From assembly GCA_016791425.1 (NCBI GenBank), contig JAEUMQ010000023.1:124001-188000 (forward strand): a DNA stretch of 64,000 nt, written 5' to 3'. A program made the position numbers and the translations under genes. This document shows, one piece after another, positions 35,592-44,783 of this stretch. Under the pieces are notes generated by a model. That model saw only the letters and a program-made list of their open reading frames with translations. It did no database searches and was not told where the DNA came from. How positions within the stretch are numbered: position 1 is the stretch's first letter; every line of letters starts with the position of its first letter. The stretch comes from Hyphomonadaceae bacterium. Lineage in GTDB: Bacteria > Pseudomonadota > Alphaproteobacteria > Caulobacterales > Aquidulcibacteraceae.

Positions 35592-36169
35592 GCCAGCCCG
35601 CTCCTGCGAAGCCGCTCACGAGCGGCATCCACCATGTCGCGTATCGATGCAAGGATGCGGCGCAAACGGTGGCTTTCTATCGCGACGTGCTCGGCATGGA
35701 CTTCACCACCGCCTTCGCAGAGGACCATGTGCCCTCCACCGGCGCCTACGATCCCTACATGCATGTGTTCCTCGACGCCGGCGGCGGCAACGTGATCGCC
35801 TTCTTCGAGCTGCCCGAGCAGAAGGAGATGGGGCGCGACGAGAACACGCCCGCCTGGGTGCAGCATATCGCCTTCAAGGTGGAGAGCATCGGCGCGCTCA
35901 TAACCGCCAAGGCGCGGGCCGAGGCGATGGGGCTGGACGTACTGGGCCCCACCGATCACGGCGTCTTCCAGTCGATCTACTTCTTCGATCCGAACGGGCA
36001 CCGGCTCGAGCTCACGGCGGACACGGGCACGCAGGCCGAACTCGACGAGCTCCGCCGCGTTGCGCCGCTCATGCTCGAGGAATGGAGCCGTACCAAGAAG
36101 GCGCCGCAGCATGCCGCGTGGCTGCACGAGAAGGCGCGCGCAGCGCACGCAGCCGCAAAGAAGCCGTAA
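35588..36169 (+). CDS. VOC-superfamily protein (glyoxalase/dioxygenase-like)
   Basis: 193 aa with one VOC unit at about 10-150 and a helical Lys/Ala-rich tail. Possible metal ligands: His in IHHVAYR, Glu in FFELPE, His in VQHIAFKV, Glu in HRLELTAD. It overlaps hpd by 4 bases, so it probably serves tyrosine/homogentisate metabolism. The reaction is not known from sequence. Confidence 0.82.
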   Translation: MSQPAPAKPLTSGIHHVAYRCKDAAQTVAFYRDVLGMDFTTAFAEDHVPSTGAYDPYMHVFLDAGGGNVIAFFELPEQKEMGRDENTPAWVQHIAFKVESIGALITAKARAEAMGLDVLGPTDHGVFQSIYFFDPNGHRLELTADTGTQAELDELRRVAPLMLEEWSRTKKAPQHAAWLHEKARAAHAAAKKP

Positions 36170-36180
36170 GCCGAAGCACG

Positions 36181-36639
36181 ATGAGTCGACAGCTGCGCCT
36201 GCAGGCCTTCATGCCCTATCGGCTCTCGATCGCCGCCAACGCAGTGAGCAAGGCGATCGCGGCGGCCTATGCGGAACGCTTCGATCTCTCGATCCCGGAA
36301 TGGCGGTTGATCGCTGTGCTGTACGAGATCGGCGAGGGCACGCAACAGGATCTCGTGCGCGCCACGCTCATGGACAAGGTGGCGGTGAGCCGGGCCGCGC
36401 ATTCGCTCGAAGCGCGCCGGCTCGTCGAGCGGCGCGCCGACGCCGAAGACGGACGCGCCCGGCGACTGCGCCTGAGCGTTCAGGGCGAGGCGCTCTACGC
36501 CCGCATCGCGCCGACCGCGCTTGAATACGAGCAGCGTCTGCTGGACCGCTTCGGCAAGGCCGAGGTCGCGGCGCTGCAGAACATGCTGCTGCGCCTGGCC
36601 GACGCGGCGAACGCGATGAACGAGGAAGAAATCGCGTAG
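36181..36639 (+). CDS. MarR-family transcriptional regulator
   Basis: 152 aa winged-helix protein: PEWRLIAVLYEIGEGTQQDLVRATLMDKVAVSRAAHSLE is the DNA-binding core and RRADAEDGRARRLRLS the wing with the DGR motif. Start ATG 36181, 11 bases after the VOC stop. Likely controls its own operon through the ATAGTT-N8-AACTAT site. Confidence 0.9.
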   Translation: MSRQLRLQAFMPYRLSIAANAVSKAIAAAYAERFDLSIPEWRLIAVLYEIGEGTQQDLVRATLMDKVAVSRAAHSLEARRLVERRADAEDGRARRLRLSVQGEALYARIAPTALEYEQRLLDRFGKAEVAALQNMLLRLADAANAMNEEEIA

Positions 36640-36653
36640 CGCTAGCCGGGACG

Positions 36654-38471
36654 CTACCCGGCAAGCGCGCTGCGACGTTCTTCCAATTGCAGCCATTCGG
36701 TCTCGGCGGCATCCCGCTCGGCGCGCGCCGCCTCCAGACGCGCAGCGGCGGCGGCGAACGCCTTGGCGTCCTGGGCGAAGAAGGCGCCATCCGCCAGCTT
36801 CGCTTCCAGCGAGGCGATCTCGCCCTCAAGCGCCGGCACCCGAGCCTCGAGGTCGGCCAATCGGCGCTCATCCTTGTAGGAGAGCTTGCGCTGGACCCGC
36901 GGCGCCTCAGGCGCAGGCGCGGCCTTTTCGCGCGGCGGCGCGGGCGTGCGCTCGCGAAAGCCGCCATGCTCGCGCTCGAAGTCGGAGTAGCCGCCGGTGG
37001 TCTCGACCCAGATTCCATTCCCCAGCGCGCCAACGACCTGCGTCGTGACGCCGTCGAGAAAGGCGCGGTCGTGGCTGACGATCAGCACCGTGCCCTCATA
37101 GGTCGCGAGCATCTCCTCCAATCCGTCGAGTGTCTCCATGTCGAGGTCGTTGGTCGGTTCGTCGAGCACGAGCAGGTTCGCAGTGCGGGCGAGCGCCACC
37201 GCAAGGCAAAGCCGATTGCGCTCGCCGCCAGATAGCGCGTGCGTCGGCTGGCGCAATTGTTCGGGCCGGAACAGAAAGCTCTTGGCGTAGGCCGCGACGT
37301 GGCGCGGGCGGCCGCGCACCATCACCTGATCGCCGCCAAGCGGGCAGAGGGTGTCCCAAATCGTCGCGTCCGGCATCAGGCCCGAGCGCAGCTGATCGAC
37401 ATAGGCGATCTCGAGATTCGTTCCCAGGCGAACCGAACCGGCGGAGGGCTCGCGGCGCTTGAGCAGGATATCGAGCAACGTCGATTTGCCCGCGCCGTTT
37501 GGGCCGACGATGCCGATCCGATCGCCGCGCATGATCTTGAGGGAGAAGTCGCGGATGATCGCGCGCTCCCCTTCGGGGCCAGCAAAGGATTGCGAGATCC
37601 CCTTCGCCTCGATCACCAGGCGTCCGGAATCGCCGCCCTTGTCGGCGGCCAGCTCTGCGCGCGCCTGCGTCGCCAAGCCTTTGCGTTGACGCCGCTCTAA
37701 GCGCATCGCCTCAAGCTTGCGGCGGCGCCCCTCATTGCGCGAGCGGCGCGCTGTGACGCCGCGCAAGAGCCAATGCTCCTCTGCTGCAAGCTGCGTCTCG
37801 AGCTTGGCCAAAGCCTTCGCTTCGGACGCCTCGACGCCTTCGGCCCATTCCTCGAACGCGCCATATGGGCGTGCAAGCTTCATCACGGCGCCGTTGCGCA
37901 GCCAGAAGCAGCCTGTGGAGATGCGCTCGAGGAAGCGGCGGTCGTGACTGATGATGAGGCTCGCGCCGGAGAACCGCGCCAAGCGCTTTTCCAAGTCCTC
38001 GATCGCGGCGATGTCGAGGTGGTTGGTCGGTTCGTCGAGGAGCAGGACGTCAGGGTCGGCGGCGAAAGCGCGCGCGAGCGCGGCGCGTCGGATCTCGCCG
38101 CCCGACAGGCCCTCCGGCGAGCGATCGGGATCGAGGGCGTAGGATTGCAATTGCGCTTCGGCGGCGTGGCGGGGCGTCGGGGACGCGTCGCCGAACGGCG
38201 CCTCGCAATAAGCGCGCAGCGTGGCGAACCCGGCGAGACTCGGTTCCTGCGGCACGAGGCCGGTCCGCGCTCCGCCTGCAAACGCGACCTCGCCTTTATC
38301 AGGCTCCAACGCGCCTTCGATGACGCGCATCAGCGTCGATTTGCCGGCGCCGTTGAGACCGACCAGACACGCGCGCTCTCTGCGGACGAGCGCGAGGTCC
38401 ACGCCCGTGAAAAGCGGCGCGCCGCCAAGGCTCAGGCGGATGCCTTTCAACTGCACGAGGTCGCGGGCCAT
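36654..38471 (-). CDS. uup: ABC-F ATPase, Uup type
   Basis: 605 aa with two soluble ABC ATPase units and no membrane segments. Walker A GLNGAGKST and GPNGAGKST, signatures LSGGE in both, and Walker B LLLDEPTNHLD and LVLDEPTNDLD are seen. A C-terminal coiled-coil region (ADLEARVPALEGEIASLEAKL) is characteristic of Uup. The family acts on ribosomes or branched DNA. Start ATG 38471 with GTG one codon before. It converges on the MarR gene with 14 bases between. Confidence 0.9.
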   Translation of the reverse strand: MARDLVQLKGIRLSLGGAPLFTGVDLALVRRERACLVGLNGAGKSTLMRVIEGALEPDKGEVAFAGGARTGLVPQEPSLAGFATLRAYCEAPFGDASPTPRHAAEAQLQSYALDPDRSPEGLSGGEIRRAALARAFAADPDVLLLDEPTNHLDIAAIEDLEKRLARFSGASLIISHDRRFLERISTGCFWLRNGAVMKLARPYGAFEEWAEGVEASEAKALAKLETQLAAEEHWLLRGVTARRSRNEGRRRKLEAMRLERRQRKGLATQARAELAADKGGDSGRLVIEAKGISQSFAGPEGERAIIRDFSLKIMRGDRIGIVGPNGAGKSTLLDILLKRREPSAGSVRLGTNLEIAYVDQLRSGLMPDATIWDTLCPLGGDQVMVRGRPRHVAAYAKSFLFRPEQLRQPTHALSGGERNRLCLAVALARTANLLVLDEPTNDLDMETLDGLEEMLATYEGTVLIVSHDRAFLDGVTTQVVGALGNGIWVETTGGYSDFEREHGGFRERTPAPPREKAAPAPEAPRVQRKLSYKDERRLADLEARVPALEGEIASLEAKLADGAFFAQDAKAFAAAAARLEAARAERDAAETEWLQLEERRSALAG

Positions 38472-38545
38472 CACGGCTACATAGCGTGTTCGCCACGGCT
38501 TGAAAGCCGCCCTCCATGCGGCGGGTTGTCAGCGCCTCCTGGCGC

Positions 38546-40837
38546 TCAGGGCGAGGGCGCGACGATCCGAGGCGCCAATCGCTCAATCCCGCGCGCATGA
38601 GCGGTTTCGCGGCGGGGCAGCCTGCCGTTTGCCGCCTTGTCGCGGCGCTCGCGCGCAGCCACAGCAGCGGACGCCAGCTGGAACGCCAGGATGGATTCGG
38701 CGCCCTGGTTGAGATTGGGGCCCTCTGGTCCGAGGCCGTCATAGCAGCCGCCGTCCTCGGTCATGAGACAGACGCCAAGGTCGTTCTCGCCGAGATACCA
38801 GCCAAACGCGCGGTCCATCTCGTCCCGCCATGTGCGATCGCCGCTGACATCGTAAGCGGCGGCGCAGGCGTCGATCGTCGCGACCGCCTCAAGCGGTTGC
38901 TGATCGAATTGCACGGGCTGCGCATAGGCGCACCCGAGTTCGCGCGAGCCCACCGGCCGGAAGCAGCCGCTCGGCGCAGTCTGCACCCGCGTGAGCCATC
39001 GCAATGACCTAAACCCGCAATCGACAAGCTCACCGTCGCCGAGGGCCTGGCCCGCCCGCAACAAGGCTTGAGGCAAGCGCGCATTGTCGTAGGCCAGCCA
39101 AGGCTCAATCCAATCCCAGTCTGGCCGCCGCGCACTCGCATGTCCTTCGCAAAGCGACTGCGCGGCGGCGTGCAGAAAGTCCCGCCAGCGCGTATCGCCC
39201 ATGGCGAGGAGCCTGCTCAAGCCGAGCATCGCGAACGCCTTGGCCCGCGGCGCCCGCAGCGCCGTCAAGTGCGGGGCTGCGCGCTCAACCAGGTGAAGCG
39301 CCCAGCGCTTGAGATCCTCGTCCTTGGCCGTGAACGCGGTCTCGCCGAGCGCCCACAAGCCGCGGCCGCAGGAATCCTCCGAGCCGACATCTTCCAGCCA
39401 GCGCCGATCGTAGCTCATGAAATTGCGGAAACGGCCCGCGTCCGGGTTCCAGGCATGCTCAATGAACGCCGCGTACACCCATGCGAAGCGATCAAGGACC
39501 GGCCCCGGCGCGTGCTGAGTGAGAATGAGCGCTCGCGCGTTGTCATCGAGGCAATAGCCGTGATTGCGGTCAGGCGCGGCGAAGCGCGCATGCTGGAACA
39601 TGCCGCAATGATCGGTCATGCGTTCGATCGCGCGCGTCGGCGGCGAGGGCGCGGAAAAACGCCGCGCCGGCGCCCGGACTTCCGGACGCATCTCGTCGCG
39701 GACCTGATCGAACAGGCGCCAATATGCGTCGCCTACCGCGCTCCAGACCGTCCTTCTTCCCTTGGCGTACGCCCGGCGGCCCAGCGCCTCACGCGCGCCA
39801 TGGTCATCCAGAAGGGCGACGACTGCCTCGCCCAGCGCGGCAGCGTCGCTGAACGGCGTCAGCACGCCCACGCCATCTCGCAACAATTCCTCCGCATGCC
39901 AATAGGGCGTCGATACGATCGGCTTGCCGAGCGCCAGCGCATAGGCGAGCGTGCCCGACGTGATCTGGGCTTCGCTCAGGTAGGGCGTGACGTAGACGTC
40001 CGCGGCGATCAGGTAGTCTACCAGTTCATCGACGCCGACATAGGCGTTCACGAAGCGCACATTGTCCGCCACGCCAAGGCTGGCGGCGAGCGCTTGCAGA
40101 CTTTCGCGATAGCTCTCCCCGTCGCGCGCCAGAAGATGCGGGTGAGTCGCGCCAAGCAAAAGATAGAGAGCGTTCGGCCGAGCGGCGACGACGCGAGGCA
40201 GAGCGCGGATCATGGTTTCCACGCCCTTGTTCGGGGACAAGAGGCCCGAGGTGAGCACCACCTCGCGACCATCCAAGCCGCAGCGCGCCTTCATGTGCGC
40301 CGCCGGCGTGAAGGCCCGATCCGGCGCGCCGTGCGGGATGACCGCGATCTTGCGGGGCGGCGCGCAGAACGCGCGCTGCAGGATGTCGCGCCCCTTGGGC
40401 GACATCACCACCAGGCGCGCCGAACGCGCGATCAGCCGGTCCATCACCCGCCGCTGATCGGGGTTCGGGTGCTCCAGAACGGTGTGCAGGGTCGTGACGA
40501 CCGGACAGCGCAACTCGTCCAAGAACGCAAGCAGGTGCGCCCCCGCCGCACCGCCGAAGATGCCGAACTCATGCTGGACGCAAACCAGGTCGACGCCGCG
40601 AGCGCGGAGGCGCCGCGCCGCCTCCACATAGGCCTGGAGAGAATCCTGCGCGATCTCTTCGGCAACGGCGTCCGGATAGTCGTACACCCCGAACGTGTCG
40701 CTAAGCGCTACAACTTCGCAGCAGGCGGCCGGGTTGCCTGCGGCGAGCGCGACGCCCAGGTCCCGCGTGAAAGTTGCGATGCCGCAGCGTCGCGGCGGAA
40801 AAGTCCCGACAAGCGCGATGCGTTTGCCTCTGGCCAT
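38546..40837 (-). CDS. Family 4-type glycosyltransferase with C-terminal alpha/alpha-toroid-like half
   Basis: 763 aa from ATG 40837 (an upstream ATG at 40894 is possible). The N-terminal half (about 1-390) is a GT-B glycosyltransferase: ALVGTFPPRRCGIATFTRDL, a nucleotide-site strand VLTSGLLSPNKGVETMIRALP, and ITSGTLAYALALGKPIVSTPYW near the donor site. The C-terminal half (about 410-740) has repeated helical segments with YCLDDNARAL, WIEPWLAYDNARLPQALL and QPVEFDQ-like motifs as in six-hairpin glycosidase folds. It is divergent from the PRC-barrel and GH130 genes. A role in mannose-type glycan synthesis is inferred from the GH130 neighbour. Confidence 0.8.
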   Translation of the reverse strand: MARGKRIALVGTFPPRRCGIATFTRDLGVALAAGNPAACCEVVALSDTFGVYDYPDAVAEEIAQDSLQAYVEAARRLRARGVDLVCVQHEFGIFGGAAGAHLLAFLDELRCPVVTTLHTVLEHPNPDQRRVMDRLIARSARLVVMSPKGRDILQRAFCAPPRKIAVIPHGAPDRAFTPAAHMKARCGLDGREVVLTSGLLSPNKGVETMIRALPRVVAARPNALYLLLGATHPHLLARDGESYRESLQALAASLGVADNVRFVNAYVGVDELVDYLIAADVYVTPYLSEAQITSGTLAYALALGKPIVSTPYWHAEELLRDGVGVLTPFSDAAALGEAVVALLDDHGAREALGRRAYAKGRRTVWSAVGDAYWRLFDQVRDEMRPEVRAPARRFSAPSPPTRAIERMTDHCGMFQHARFAAPDRNHGYCLDDNARALILTQHAPGPVLDRFAWVYAAFIEHAWNPDAGRFRNFMSYDRRWLEDVGSEDSCGRGLWALGETAFTAKDEDLKRWALHLVERAAPHLTALRAPRAKAFAMLGLSRLLAMGDTRWRDFLHAAAQSLCEGHASARRPDWDWIEPWLAYDNARLPQALLRAGQALGDGELVDCGFRSLRWLTRVQTAPSGCFRPVGSRELGCAYAQPVQFDQQPLEAVATIDACAAAYDVSGDRTWRDEMDRAFGWYLGENDLGVCLMTEDGGCYDGLGPEGPNLNQGAESILAFQLASAAVAARERRDKAANGRLPRRETAHARGIERLAPRIVAPSP

Positions 40838-41055
40838 CGTACTCTCAGCGCCCACGGCAAGTGGTCTGCGCGGCGCGCCGCCTTCCTGAAACATGATATC
40901 GCCTATCCCTCGGGCCCGCGCCTGATTGCGGCCCCTCGCCTGCTTGCGGGTGCTCAAACGTCAATGCCGCAGCGAGCATCGCGGTTCCGTCCGGGCGGGC
41001 ATTCACGCAGCGCGCAGGAATTCTCCAGCCGAACCCTTAAATGGCGGAGACGGTC

Positions 41056-41080
41056 GGAACCCATTGAGGCAAACTTCGTT
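41056..41080 (+). promoter_or_regulatory. EcfG-type general stress promoter
   Basis: GGAAC (41056-41060), 16 bases, CGTT (41077-41080) matches the alphaproteobacterial general stress sigma factor consensus GGAAC-N16/17-CGTT. It ends 24 bases before the PRC-barrel start codon. Confidence 0.75.
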
Positions 41081-41104
41081 GAGGAGCCGAACAGGAGAGC
41101 TTCG

Positions 41105-41470
41105 ATGGCCACCGCAACGGGACATACTCAGGCAATCCGCGCCAAGAAGGTGATCGGCGCCTCCGTGTGCGATGCGGACGGCAAGAAGATCGGCAAGGTC
41201 GAGGATGTCGTCCTCGACAAGCTCTCGAACACCATCATGTTCGCGATCATAGGCTTCGGCGGCGTTGCAGGGCTCGGGGAGAAGTTCCACCCCGTGCCCT
41301 GGTCGATCCTCGACTACGACGAATCCGAGGACAGCTACCTGATCGACCTGACGCAAGATCAATTGAAGGCGGCGCCGGCAGACACGATGGACATGCTCAC
41401 CCGGGACGACGGGCGCGCGTTTCGCGATCTCAGCTACGACTATTACGGGGCCGAGCGATATTGGCTGTAG
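41105..41470 (+). CDS. PRC-barrel domain protein
   Basis: 121 aa. The PRC-barrel core is AKKVIGASVCDADGKKIGKVEDVVLDKLSNTIMFAIIGFGG. The C-terminus FRDLSYDYYGAERYWL is common to stress-induced PRC proteins. ATG has AGGAG upstream. An EcfG promoter precedes it, so it should be induced in stationary or osmotic stress. Molecular function not known. Confidence 0.85.
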   Translation: MATATGHTQAIRAKKVIGASVCDADGKKIGKVEDVVLDKLSNTIMFAIIGFGGVAGLGEKFHPVPWSILDYDESEDSYLIDLTQDQLKAAPADTMDMLTRDDGRAFRDLSYDYYGAERYWL

Positions 41471-41794
<324 letters not shown>

Positions 41795-41833
41795 GCGCGC
41801 CCGCGGCGCGAGCGAGCAACTGGGCGGGACTGA

Positions 41834-43111
41834 ATGGGACTATTGCGGACGTATGACCTCCGACTGCTCGCGACGCCCTCGCGCGTCGTGATCCGTCCGT
41901 TTCATCTCGCGCCGGAGCCTCGCGACCTGAACCCCACGCAGGCGGGGCGCGCGCATCGCATCATCGAGGCGGTCCGGGCGATGAGCGATGCGGAAGCCGC
42001 ACGCGAGCTGGCGGCCGTCGACGCGGATTTCGCGACCCGGCATTGGCAGTCGAGGCTGGTGCACCGAACGCGGTTCGAGCGCCTCGCAAGAGAGCTCGGC
42101 ATCGGCGAGGCGCTCAGCGAGGACAAACGGCTGCTCATCGGCGCCTTCTTCTGCCACGAGTATTCCTACGCGGCGGCCGCAATCATGAACCCTTCGATCG
42201 TGCCGCACACGGACCAATCCGGCTTGATGGAAGGAGACCAGCGCTTCATCCTCTCGGTGCGCACGGTTGGCGAGGGGCACATCTCATCCATCGCGTTTCG
42301 CGAAGGGATCTTGAAGGCGGACGGCGAGCTCAATCTCTGGCCCCTGCCCGATCTGACGATCGCCGCGGAAAGCGAGGACGGCGGCGCCGACCGTGCGGTC
42401 ATCGCGCGGCGGCCTCCGACCGTGCCGATCTCGGGGCTCGTCATCTTTCCTTTCACCCGCGCGCAGCGAAACGGCCTGGAGGACCTGCGGCTCGTGCGGT
42501 TCGATGACGAGGGCGAGGAAGTCTATTACGGGACGTACACGGCTTATTCCGGCGCCGAGGTGCGCTCCGAACTCTTCACGACCCGCGACTTCACCACTTT
42601 CTCCCTTGAAACGATGGAGGGCGAAGCGGCGCGCCATAAAGGCATGGCCCTCTTCCCCAGGCGTATCGACGGCGCTTACGCGATGATCGGGCGTCAGGAC
42701 GGCGAGAGCATCTTCTTCATGCAGTCCGACGATCTGCGACGGTGGGACGGCGGCGTCCGCATCCTGGCGCCCACATTTCCGTGGGAGCTGGTGCAGATCG
42801 GCAATTGCGGCTCGCCGATCGAACTCGACGAAGGCTGGCTCGTGCTGACGCATGGCGTGGGCGCGATGCGGAAATACGCCATCGGCGCTGCGCTCCTCGA
42901 CAAGCGCGACCCGACGAAGGTCCTGGGGCGCCTCGCAGAGCCGCTGCTGTCGCCGCTCAACGAGAACCGCGAAGGCTACGTCCCGAACGTCGTCTACACC
43001 TGCGGGGCCATGAAGCATGGCGACCGGCTTTTCATGCCGTTCGGCGTCGCCGACAGCTCCGTGTCCTTCGCTCTGGTCGAGATCAGGTCGCTGCTGGCCG
43101 ACATGCGCTAG
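41834..43111 (+). CDS. Glycoside hydrolase family 130 protein (mannoside phosphorylase-like)
   Basis: 425 aa five-bladed beta-propeller. SRVVIRPFHL near the N-terminus, NGLEDLRLVRF (the catalytic-Asp region, usually EDPR), HKGMALFPRRIDG and VYTCGAMKHGDRLFMPFGVADSS near the C-terminus match GH130. Family members phosphorolyse or hydrolyse beta-mannosides. Whether this one is a phosphorylase or hydrolase cannot be decided by eye. It follows the EcfG-linked small genes and is divergent from the glycosyltransferase. Confidence 0.87.
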   Translation: MGLLRTYDLRLLATPSRVVIRPFHLAPEPRDLNPTQAGRAHRIIEAVRAMSDAEAARELAAVDADFATRHWQSRLVHRTRFERLARELGIGEALSEDKRLLIGAFFCHEYSYAAAAIMNPSIVPHTDQSGLMEGDQRFILSVRTVGEGHISSIAFREGILKADGELNLWPLPDLTIAAESEDGGADRAVIARRPPTVPISGLVIFPFTRAQRNGLEDLRLVRFDDEGEEVYYGTYTAYSGAEVRSELFTTRDFTTFSLETMEGEAARHKGMALFPRRIDGAYAMIGRQDGESIFFMQSDDLRRWDGGVRILAPTFPWELVQIGNCGSPIELDEGWLVLTHGVGAMRKYAIGAALLDKRDPTKVLGRLAEPLLSPLNENREGYVPNVVYTCGAMKHGDRLFMPFGVADSSVSFALVEIRSLLADMR

Positions 43112-43146
43112 GCGCGGCGCCCCTCGGCCGGCGCTGCGCCGCGGTT

Positions 43147-43560
43147 TCAGCCTGCGTGATGCATCGGCCCGCCTGGTTTGGCCCGCATCACCAGGAAGGA
43201 CTTGTAGCAGTCGAAATAGGCGAGCAGCAGGAACGAGTGCACCGCCAGCGTCAGGCTGCCGCCGATCAACGGCCGCGTGTTCGGAAACTCCAGATAGAGG
43301 CACACATAGGCGACCATCAGAGTGACCGGATAGCCCACGATCAGCGCGAGCGGCACATAGAGGTTCAGGAGCATTGAGACCCCGACGACGAACTCGATGG
43401 CCTTCACGACCCAGATCACATTGCTCGTGACGAGCGCCCCGAGAAGCTCGCGCGGAATTTCATTGTGCCCCATCGGCATGTCGGGAGAGATCCCGCGTAG
43501 ACCGCTCATGATGAACCAAACGCCGAAGATGAGTCGCGCGACGAGTATCGCGTACTTCAT
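43147..43560 (-). CDS. DoxX-like membrane protein
   Basis: 137 aa with four hydrophobic segments: YAILVARLIFGVWFIMSGL, the AIEFVVGVSMLL segment, VPLALIVGYPVTLMVAYVCLYL, and LTLAVHSFLLLAYF. Pattern and length fit the DoxX/DoxD family. Role unknown. Short gaps to GH130 and the NTF2-like gene. Confidence 0.75.
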   Translation of the reverse strand: MKYAILVARLIFGVWFIMSGLRGISPDMPMGHNEIPRELLGALVTSNVIWVVKAIEFVVGVSMLLNLYVPLALIVGYPVTLMVAYVCLYLEFPNTRPLIGGSLTLAVHSFLLLAYFDCYKSFLVMRAKPGGPMHHAG

Positions 43561-43611
43561 GTCATATCTCCCCCAAGCAAATTCCCGCGGCGGAACGCCG
43601 AACGGCCGCGC

Positions 43612-44568
43612 TTACTCCCAGCCGGTCTTCGTTCCGTAAGGCACGCGCGCGCCGGACACCTGCACGCCTTCAATCTGTCCCCTCCGGATGCGGAATATCT
43701 CGCCGGCATGGGTATCGCTGGGCGGGGTCGGAAAATTCAGGGACGTGACGCCCGGAACGTTCCTGATCTCAACGGTCTGAATGTCGCCCCTATGCACGAA
43801 AGTCGGAAACGAGAAGACCATGCTCGCCTCTTCGTCCACGATCAGAATTCGTCTCGGGTCGAGCGCGTTGATGTGGCGGAGCGCATTGGTGCTGATCTGG
43901 TCGGCGCAGCCCATTGCGCGATAGGCTGTCCAGAAGGTCCGATCATGTTCGCTCATGCGCGCAAGGCGCTCTTCCGGCATCGGCGCATTGCTGGTCCGCT
44001 CGGCGCTCTCGTAGCGCTCACAATTGGGACTAAAGGGCGCGATCGAGCCGTCCCCCTGCTCCAAAGCATTAAAATAGGCGTCGGCAATGCGCACCATTTC
44101 CGACCTGGAAACGCGCTCCCTGCGCGGCACGGGGCGCTTGAAGATTTCGGCCGTGGTCAAGGCGGCGATCGCACGCGGCGGCAGATAACGTTCCACGCGA
44201 TGTTCGATCTCGGTGATCCTGCCGTCTTCGACCTTCAGACGAAGAATTAGGATCACCGGAACGTCGTTCTCGGCGATGGCGCCGAGAAAGCCCACTTGGC
44301 GGTTCAGCGGATCGGCCGCCATGATCGCCAGATCCCACCGACTGGGCCCGGCGCCGTACCACAATCCTTCGCCCACCCGAATGCGGGCAGCGTTCTCTGT
44401 GAACTTGGCGTCCGACGCGATGGGCGCGCGCGTGGGATCACGTGCGGCGAGCGCGGCAAGGTATGTGTTCGCAACGCCCACAAGGCACGCGCGGTCGCAC
44501 GCGAACGCGGCGCCGCCCTGCGTCCACAAACAGAATGCGGCTGCAAGCGCAGCCAAAGTTCGGATCAT
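43612..44568 (-). CDS. Secreted NTF2-like protein, duplicated domain
   Basis: 318 aa from ATG 44568 (GGGAGG upstream); the longer open frame to 44829 overlaps the divergent TBDR promoter. A signal peptide ends near GGAAFA. Two similar parts follow: CLVGVANTYLAALAARDPTRAPIA-type near residue 25 and MVRIADAYFNALEQGDGSIAPFS-type near residue 165. This pattern resembles DUF8021/SnoaL-like repeats found beside TBDRs. Two conserved Cys pairs may form disulfides. Function unknown. Confidence 0.7.
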   Translation of the reverse strand: MIRTLAALAAAFCLWTQGGAAFACDRACLVGVANTYLAALAARDPTRAPIASDAKFTENAARIRVGEGLWYGAGPSRWDLAIMAADPLNRQVGFLGAIAENDVPVILILRLKVEDGRITEIEHRVERYLPPRAIAALTTAEIFKRPVPRRERVSRSEMVRIADAYFNALEQGDGSIAPFSPNCERYESAERTSNAPMPEERLARMSEHDRTFWTAYRAMGCADQISTNALRHINALDPRRILIVDEEASMVFSFPTFVHRGDIQTVEIRNVPGVTSLNFPTPPSDTHAGEIFRIRRGQIEGVQVSGARVPYGTKTGWE

Positions 44569-44654
44569 CTCATTGCCTCCCGATCGCCGAGATATCGCCG
44601 CCAGGATTCGGCGCGCGGCGCTCTCGCTCTTGGTCCCATTCAATTCACAAGAAG

Positions 44655-44666
44655 TTGACATGTCAA
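44655..44666. promoter_or_regulatory. Perfect 12-bp palindrome in the promoter region of TBDR B
   Basis: TTGACATGTCAA is an exact palindrome in the 215-base divergent gap between the NTF2-like gene and TBDR B. A related GTCA-GG-TGAC lies 10 bases further on. Likely a regulator site. Confidence 0.5.
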
Positions 44667-44783
44667 TTGTTTGGGTGTCAGGTGACCACAATCGGGCGTA
44701 GTCGGCCCCTCGCGCCATCGGCGAAAGCACGATTGGCGCGTCGCCGATTGCTGCACCAAACAAAGAAATAAAAGGGGGAGGAA

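Noticed and set aside
39068-41104. Extension of the PRC-barrel frame 2 kb upstream across the glycosyltransferase
   Set aside because: The real gene starts at 41105, where a ribosome site and an EcfG promoter are found; the rest is antisense.
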